Positions 59,445 to 64,000 of a DNA stretch of 64,000 nt are shown here, in pieces (within the stretch, counting starts at the first letter, position 1; the number at the start of each line of letters is the position of its first letter). Source of the DNA: Rhodospirillaceae bacterium UBA6219 (lineage in GTDB: Bacteria > Pseudomonadota > Alphaproteobacteria > Rhodospirillales > Magnetospirillaceae); the NCBI GenBank assembly GCA_002435715.1, contig DISD01000005.1, positions 26,014-90,013 on the forward strand, read 5' to 3'. The notes beneath the pieces are model-generated. The model was not told where the DNA came from. It did not search any database and saw only the letters and a list, made by a program, of their open reading frames with translations. Both the position numbers and the translations under genes were made by a program.

Positions 59445-60140
59445 CTATGCCATACAGGGGTGGGTGTCGTCCGCAGCCAGTCGCCGTGCCATGTCGGCCT
59501 TGCGGGCGACCATCTTGTCGGCCAAGGCCGTGCTGCCCCCGTGTTCGCCGATGACCTGGCGGATCTGGTGGTCGGGGATCTGTGTCACCATCCGGATGGC
59601 GTCACGCAGTGCGACGTCATCCATGTCGCCGAACAACGCCACCGCGAACGGATTGTTCGGGTCGTGGCGCAGGCTGTCCAATTCCCCCACATGGGAACCG
59701 AACGCCCGGCCCTTGGGGTCGCCCATGGCGCGGAACTCCAAGGCGCCGCCCATGTCCAGGGTCAGCACCACGCCGTCGGCCACCCCTTGGTTGTCGCCAT
59801 GAAAGCCGGCGGCGTCCCAATTGGCGGTCCAGGCGTGGATGGCGAACCAACGTTGGGCCTGTCGGCGTTCGGTTTCGTCCAGTTGTGAAACCCGTTTCTT
59901 GTCCAAACGGATCAACGTCGTCGCCACCTGATGGGGTTGGGTGGTGGCCAGATAATCCAGGGTCGGCGCCCCCGCCAGCCGGTACAGCCGGGCGGCGATC
60001 AGTTCGTTGCGGGCGTAAGCGGCGCTTTCCAGGGTTTTGACGTAAAAACAGCGGCCCTGGGCATCTTCGTAGATGCCGGCCGGGGTACTGCCCAGACGGC
60101 CGCCGACCTGCCGCAGGGTGCGGGTGTCCAAGACGTTCAT
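59445..60140 (-). CDS. Kinase-like protein (HipA / PI3-PI4-kinase-like fold)
   Basis: 231 residues from ATG 60140, which overlaps the phosphatase stop (ATGA). The order of motifs suggests a protein-kinase-like fold: a glycine-rich start (GGRLGSTPAGIY), a Lys in RCFYVKTLES, Glu in ARNELIAARLYRLAG, a catalytic-loop-like NWDAAGFHGDNQ and a metal-binding-like LTLDMGGALEFRA. Similar patterns occur in HipA-like and PI3/PI4-kinase-like bacterial proteins. No HipB-like antitoxin is next to it; the partner is a phosphatase. Substrate unknown. The 41-base gap to the next operon holds no gene. Confidence 0.45.
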   Translation of the reverse strand: MNVLDTRTLRQVGGRLGSTPAGIYEDAQGRCFYVKTLESAAYARNELIAARLYRLAGAPTLDYLATTQPHQVATTLIRLDKKRVSQLDETERRQAQRWFAIHAWTANWDAAGFHGDNQGVADGVVLTLDMGGALEFRAMGDPKGRAFGSHVGELDSLRHDPNNPFAVALFGDMDDVALRDAIRMVTQIPDHQIRQVIGEHGGSTALADKMVARKADMARRLAADDTHPCMA

Positions 60141-60727
60141 GGCAGGTCGTCGGTTTCGGCGATGGTCCGGGTCCGGCGCACCAGGGCCAGTTGCTGCGAG
60201 GTTTCGATGGCGCCGCGCCGTGCCTTGCGCACCATGCGGATGGCGTCGTCCGGGACCATGCCCATTTCCGCCAGCAAGCGGGCGGTGATCATGCCGGCGC
60301 GACCCAGGCCGCCTTTGCAATGGACCACGATGTCGTCACCCTGGCGCAGCATGGCGCGGATGGTCGGGCCATGAACCTGCCACTGGCTTTCGAATTGGTC
60401 GTCGGGGACGGAAAAGTCGGCGATGGGCAGGTGCAGCCATTCCATGCCGTGGTGCCGGACTTCGTGGCCCAGGAACGGCACCTTCAAGGACTGCAGCTCG
60501 GCGGGTTCCACCAGGGTCAGCACCAGTTTCGCCCCCCAATCGGCGATGGCTTTGACATCGGTGGGCAAGTCGCGGGCCCAGGCCCCGGTATGGGCCAGAT
60601 AATCATGCTTGCCGGGGCAAAAGGTGATGCCGATCCGGCCGTGATCGGGGGCGCTGCGCACTTCGGCGATCTGCAGCGGATGGGTCTGACTGGTCCGGGC
60701 ATGGGCCGGGGGGCGGGACACGGTCAT
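60137..60727 (-). CDS. Dual-specificity / tyrosine-type protein phosphatase
   Basis: 196 residues from ATG 60727. The P-loop VHCKGGLGRAGMI fits HCxxGxxR with the nucleophilic Cys and phosphate-binding Arg; an Asp at a suitable distance upstream (IADFSVPDDQF) may be the general acid. It resembles CDKN3-like phosphatases. It is the first gene of a two-gene operon with the kinase-like protein, so the two may act on the same target in opposite directions. No link to polyketide genes is evident. Confidence 0.85.
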   Translation of the reverse strand: MTVSRPPAHARTSQTHPLQIAEVRSAPDHGRIGITFCPGKHDYLAHTGAWARDLPTDVKAIADWGAKLVLTLVEPAELQSLKVPFLGHEVRHHGMEWLHLPIADFSVPDDQFESQWQVHGPTIRAMLRQGDDIVVHCKGGLGRAGMITARLLAEMGMVPDDAIRMVRKARRGAIETSQQLALVRRTRTIAETDDLP

Positions 60728-60793
60728 CGATCTTCACCATATTTTTTATGTGGCAATTATGGGGGCGAGTGGGAGGCTGTCAACGGCCATGGC

Positions 60794-60823
60794 TTGACCA
60801 TTTTCCGTGGAAACCGCTAGTGT
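60794..60823 (+). promoter_or_regulatory. MerR/CueR-type promoter of the copper efflux operon
   Basis: TTGACC (60794-60799) and TAGTGT (60818-60823) are 18 bases apart, longer than the normal 17, and the spacer holds the dyad TTTCC-GT-GGAAA. Stretched spacing with a central dyad is typical of promoters switched by MerR-family metal sensors such as CueR. It lies 31 bases before the first gene of the efflux operon. No MerR-type regulator gene is in the window. The rest of 60728-60853 shows no gene. Confidence 0.55.
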
Positions 60824-60853
60824 AGGCGGTCGAGACCTGTCCGTGGTCATGGA

Positions 60854-61249
60854 ATGCCGATGCGCCGTTTTGTCTTCAGTCTGATCATGGTGTTCGCCGC
60901 GCTTGCGGCGGGCGCGTGGCCGGCTGTGGCGGATTGGACGCCGCGGGCTCCCATGGCCCACATGCAGGCTCCGGCCCAGATGCATCACGTGGGTCACGGT
61001 CACGAAGGCCACCTCGCCACTGTGGCGAACCATGATCAGTCCCCCGATCACGGCAACGACTCGATGACGCCGCGCCATTGCGGGTCCATGGTCATGGCCT
61101 GTGGGACCGGCATCGTCGGAACCCTGCCCATGGTGCTGTCCATGCCTGGGCGTTTGCCGGTGGCCCTGGTCCTGTGGGCGGCGCCCGATCATTCCCTGGT
61201 CGCCCTTTCGGTTCTTCCCGGATACCGTCCTCCCCGGTCCTTCACCTGA
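60854..61249 (+). CDS. Small secreted Met/His-rich protein ahead of cusBA
   Basis: 131 residues; ATG at 60854 or 60860 (MRRFVFSLIMV). A signal-like N-terminus ends near AAGAWPAVA, then a stretch dense in His and Met (MAHMQAPAQMHHVGHGHEGH) and a motif HCGSMVMACGTG, all possible copper or silver ligands. A second hydrophobic stretch follows (LPVALVLWAA). Position before cusB suggests a metal-binding or sensing role in the periplasm, as for other small proteins of copper operons, but no family is recognised. No good ribosome site is visible. Confidence 0.6.
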   Translation: MPMRRFVFSLIMVFAALAAGAWPAVADWTPRAPMAHMQAPAQMHHVGHGHEGHLATVANHDQSPDHGNDSMTPRHCGSMVMACGTGIVGTLPMVLSMPGRLPVALVLWAAPDHSLVALSVLPGYRPPRSFT

Positions 61250-61261
61250 CTTTTTGTGATC

Positions 61262-61281
61262 GGGCGTGCCGTGGCGCGCCC
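61262..61281 (+). other. Intercistronic GC hairpin before cusB
   Basis: GGGCGTGCC and GGCGCGCCC can pair (one G-T pair) between the small gene and cusB. No T run follows, so it is not a simple terminator; it may affect mRNA stability or the level of cusB. It may also be chance. Confidence 0.3.
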
Positions 61282-61310
61282 CTGTCAAGTCAGTCTGGAA
61301 GGAATTTTCC

Positions 61311-62771
61311 ATGTCAGCACGTTCGTTGCTGGCCATTGCCCTGGCCGTCGGCCTGGGTGTGGCGGGTGGCGTGGCCTATGAACGCCTGGGAAAGGGCGAA
61401 GGGTCTGCCACCGAAAAGAAGGTCGTCTATTGGGTGGCCCCCATGGACCCCAATTACCGGCGCGACGCGCCCGGAAAGTCGCCCATGGGTATGGATTTGA
61501 TCCCGGTTTATGAAGGCGAGGAACCAGGGACGACCAATAGGGCGGATGACGCCCAGGTAACGTTGCCACCGGCGGTGGTCAACAATATCGGCGTGCGCAC
61601 CGGCAAGGCCGAGATGGTGGATTTTTCCACCGACATCCGCACCGTCGGCTCCGTGATGCAGAACGAGGACCGCACCTCGCACGTCCATGTGCGCAAGGAT
61701 GGCTGGATCGAACGGCTGCTGGTGCGTTCGGTGGGCACCGAAGTGCGCCGGGGCGAGTTGCTGTTCGAGTATTTCTCGCAGGAACTGGCGGCGACCTCGT
61801 CGGAATATGTGCGCGACCTGGAACGCGGCAATTCCAACATGAGTTCCGGCGGTGCCTATAAGCTGCGGGCCTTGGGGGTGTCCGAGGAACAGATCGCGGA
61901 AATCGCCGCCACCCGCAAACCGGCCCATCGTTTCCGCGTCTACGCCCCCCAGGACGGCGTGGTCATGCAGATGAATGTCGGCGAGGGCATGTACATCAAG
62001 CCCGAACAGACGCTGATGGTGCTGTCCGACCTGTCGTCCATCTGGGTCATCGCCGACGTTCTGGAAAGCCAGGCCGGACGGGTCTTTGCCGGCATGGAGG
62101 CCCAGGCGCGTCTGGCCCATCTGCCCCAGGATTCCTGGCGCGGACGGGTCGATTACATCTATCCGGAATTGGCGGAAACCACGCGCACCTTGCGGGTGCG
62201 GCTGCGTTTCCCCAATCCCGGTCTGAAGTTGCGTCCCAACATGTTCGCCGAGATCGAATTGAAGGGCAAAGCGCGCGGTCCGGTTCTGGCGGTACCCAGC
62301 GAGGCGGTCATCCGCACCGGCCATGGTGACCGGGTGGTGGCAGCCCTGGGTGACGGGCGGTTCCGTTCGGTGCCGGTCAAGGTCGGAGCCCAGAACCAAG
62401 GACGCACGGAAATCCTGGACGGTCTGCGGACGGGGGCCCAGGTGGTGTTGTCGGCGCAATTCCTGATCGATTCGGAAGCCGGGCTGAAGGCCGGTCTGGA
62501 TCGCCTGGAAAACAATGGCGCCATGACGCCGCCCGCCGAAGTGTTGGGTACCGGCGAAGGCGTGGTCAACAGTGTGGATGCCGCCGCCCATGTGGTGAAC
62601 GTCACCCACGGCCCCATCCCCGCCCTGGGGTGGCCGGGGATGACCATGGACATGAACGTGGCGGGCGCGGCCCGCGCTGTCGCCGTCAGCCCTGGGACCA
62701 AGATCCGTTTCGGTCTGGCCAAGGATGACGAGGGTATGTTCCAGATCGTGACCCTTGAGGTGCTGCCATGA
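61311..62771 (+). CDS. cusB: Cu(I)/Ag(I) efflux RND periplasmic adaptor (CusB) with C-terminal CusF-like domain
   Basis: 486 residues from ATG 61311 (AAGGAA upstream). After a signal/anchor helix comes the heavy-metal-binding segment YWVAPMDPNYRRDAPGKSPM, then MGMDLIPVYEGEEPG, as in CusB-type adaptors. Next are the hairpin, lipoyl and beta-barrel domains (RTVGSVMQNEDRT, GWIERLLVRSVGTEVRRGE, LSSIWVIADVLESQAG). Residues about 425-486 form a CusF-like fold (VNSVDAAAHVVNVTHGPI, LGWPGMTMDMNV), with the W and M ligands that bind Cu(I). In E. coli CusF is a separate chaperone; here it is fused. The stop overlaps cusA by 4 bases. Confidence 0.93.
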   Translation: MSARSLLAIALAVGLGVAGGVAYERLGKGEGSATEKKVVYWVAPMDPNYRRDAPGKSPMGMDLIPVYEGEEPGTTNRADDAQVTLPPAVVNNIGVRTGKAEMVDFSTDIRTVGSVMQNEDRTSHVHVRKDGWIERLLVRSVGTEVRRGELLFEYFSQELAATSSEYVRDLERGNSNMSSGGAYKLRALGVSEEQIAEIAATRKPAHRFRVYAPQDGVVMQMNVGEGMYIKPEQTLMVLSDLSSIWVIADVLESQAGRVFAGMEAQARLAHLPQDSWRGRVDYIYPELAETTRTLRVRLRFPNPGLKLRPNMFAEIELKGKARGPVLAVPSEAVIRTGHGDRVVAALGDGRFRSVPVKVGAQNQGRTEILDGLRTGAQVVLSAQFLIDSEAGLKAGLDRLENNGAMTPPAEVLGTGEGVVNSVDAAAHVVNVTHGPIPALGWPGMTMDMNVAGAARAVAVSPGTKIRFGLAKDDEGMFQIVTLEVLP

Positions 62772-64000
62772 TCGCCGGGCTGATCCGCTGGTCCTTGGCC
62801 AACCGCTTCCTGGTGGTGGTGATGACCGTGCTGGTGGTGATGGGCGGCCTGTGGGCCGTGCGCACCACCCCCTTGGACGCTTTGCCCGATCTGTCCGACG
62901 TCCAGGTGATCATCAAGACGTCTTATCCCGGTCAGGCGCCGCAGGTGGTCGAGGATCAGGTGACCTATCCCTTGACCACCGCCATGCTGTCGGTGCCGGG
63001 TGCCCGCAATGTGCGCGGCTATTCCATGTTCGGCGACAGCTATGTCTATGTGATCTTCGAGGACGGCACCGACCTTTACTGGGCGCGTTCGCGGGTGCTG
63101 GAATATCTGTCCCAGGTGACGCCGCGCCTGCCGGAAGGGGCGCGCCCGGCCCTGGGGCCGGACGCCACCGGCGTCGGCTGGGTGTTCCAATACGCCCTGG
63201 TGGACAAGAGCGGCGCCCATGATCTGGCGCAGTTGCGATCCATCCAGGACTGGTTCCTGAAATACGAATTGCAGACCGTCCCCGGTGTCTCCGAGGTCGC
63301 CACCATCGGCGGCATGGTCAAGCAATACCAGATCGTCGTCGATCCCTTGCGTCTGCGTGCTTTCGGCCTGCAATTGTCGGCGGTCAAGGCGGCGGTGCAA
63401 AAGGCCAACCAGGAAACCGGTGGCTCGGTCATTGAAATGGCCGAGGCCGAATACATGGTCCGTGCCGGCGGCTATGTGAAGGACGTGGCCGATCTGGAAG
63501 CGGTACCGCTGCGCGCCAGTCCCGGCGGCACCCCGGTGCTGCTGTCCGATGTGGCCACCATCCGTCTGGGGCCGGAACTGCGCCGCGGCGTCGGCGAATT
63601 GGACGGTGTCGGCGAGGCGGTGGGCGGCGTCATCATCATGCGCTGGGGCGAAAATGCCCTTTCCACCATCGCGGCGGTCAAGGCCAAGCTGGCCGAACTG
63701 AAAGCCAGCCTGCCCCAAGGGGTCGAGGTGGTGACCACCTATGACCGTTCGGGGCTGATCGAACGGGCCATCGACAATCTGTCGGAGAAGCTGATCGAGG
63801 AAATGGTGGTGGTGGTGCTGGTCTGCGCCGCCTTTTTGCTGCACCTGCGGTCGTCCTTGGTGGTGGTTTTTTTCCTGCCCATCGGTCTGCTGGCGGCCTT
63901 TGGGATCATGCGGTTGCAGGGCATCAACGCCAACATCATGAGCCTGGGCGGCATCGCGCCGATGGCGATCGCGATGGTGGACGCCTCCATCGTCATGATC
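62768..64000 (+). CDS. cusA: Cu(I)/Ag(I) efflux RND pump (CusA), 5' part
   Basis: The window holds the first 411 residues; the gene runs off the end. N-terminal helix and HAE-RND start (LIRWSLANRFLVVVMTVLVV), PLDALPDLSDVQVIIKTSYPGQAPQVVEDQVTYPL, GYSMFGDSYVYVIFEDGTD and ATIGGMVKQYQIVVDPLRL are typical of the CusA/CzcA heavy-metal group, in which the inner-membrane trimer pumps metal by proton antiport. The coupling to a CusB with CusF domain points to copper or silver. The last visible helix reads GGIAPMAIAMVDASIVMI, slightly unlike the common GGIAIAIGAMVDA. Confidence 0.93.
   Translation, partial: MIAGLIRWSLANRFLVVVMTVLVVMGGLWAVRTTPLDALPDLSDVQVIIKTSYPGQAPQVVEDQVTYPLTTAMLSVPGARNVRGYSMFGDSYVYVIFEDGTDLYWARSRVLEYLSQVTPRLPEGARPALGPDATGVGWVFQYALVDKSGAHDLAQLRSIQDWFLKYELQTVPGVSEVATIGGMVKQYQIVVDPLRLRAFGLQLSAVKAAVQKANQETGGSVIEMAEAEYMVRAGGYVKDVADLEAVPLRASPGGTPVLLSDVATIRLGPELRRGVGELDGVGEAVGGVIIMRWGENALSTIAAVKAKLAELKASLPQGVEVVTTYDRSGLIERAIDNLSEKLIEEMVVVVLVCAAFLLHLRSSLVVVFFLPIGLLAAFGIMRLQGINANIMSLGGIAPMAIAMVDASIVMI

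Overview
The window is GC-rich alphaproteobacterial DNA. It is dominated by one hybrid trans-AT polyketide synthase / NRPS gene cluster of about 55 kb (roughly 2.8 to 57.3 kb, perhaps to 59.4 kb). Gene style and the cluster type suggest a Magnetospirillum-like member of the Rhodospirillales. From memory, the glutarimide polyketide sesbanimide R was described from Magnetospirillum gryphiswaldense; this cluster has the parts expected for that product family. I could not run a search to confirm the match.

Layout. 1-2.7 kb: the end of a YcjF/DUF697-like gene with a strong terminator, then a minus-strand operon of a band-7 protein, a membrane-anchored periplasmic-binding-type protein and a 62-residue membrane protein. 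2.8-47.6 kb: a minus-strand operon reading ABC exporter 1, ABC exporter 2, AT-ER, PKS1 (6423 aa), flavin monooxygenase, PKS2-NRPS (6238 aa), terminator. The first five junctions are 4-bp ATGA stop/start overlaps. 47.85-49.4 kb: an Sfp-type phosphopantetheinyl transferase converging on a metallophosphoesterase that resembles mycobacterial PptH. 49.5-55.05 kb: a plus-strand operon of FkbM methyltransferase, P450, HMG synthase, donor ACP, decarboxylating KS (Cys to Ser) and ECH1. 55.05-59.4 kb: a minus-strand operon of periplasmic binding protein, DAACS symporter, free ACP and asparagine-synthetase-like amidotransferase. 59.4-60.7 kb: a kinase-like protein and a dual-specificity phosphatase. 60.8-64 kb: a copper/silver efflux operon (Met/His-rich small protein, CusB with a CusF-like tail, CusA cut by the window end) behind a MerR/CueR-type promoter.

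How it should work. The amidotransferase and free ACP are proposed to make a malonamyl starter. PKS1 module 1 (KS-DH-KR-ACP) gives an unsaturated intermediate. Module 2 (KS-B-ACP) adds a malonyl unit by Michael addition, and ring closure gives a glutarimide. Later modules ketoreduce, C-methylate, beta-branch (in-line ECH2 and tandem beta-branching ACPs, with HMG synthase, donor ACP, KS and ECH1 in trans), probably insert oxygen (flavin monooxygenase at the PKS1/PKS2 split module), extend, and finally condense an amino acid. The A domain has an acidic pocket that fits a basic residue such as arginine. A thioesterase releases the product. The FkbM methyltransferase and P450 are tailoring candidates, possibly for a methylenedioxy bridge, and the two ABC proteins are export candidates. 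Module chemistry is inferred from domain motifs read by eye; domain borders are good to about 20 residues.
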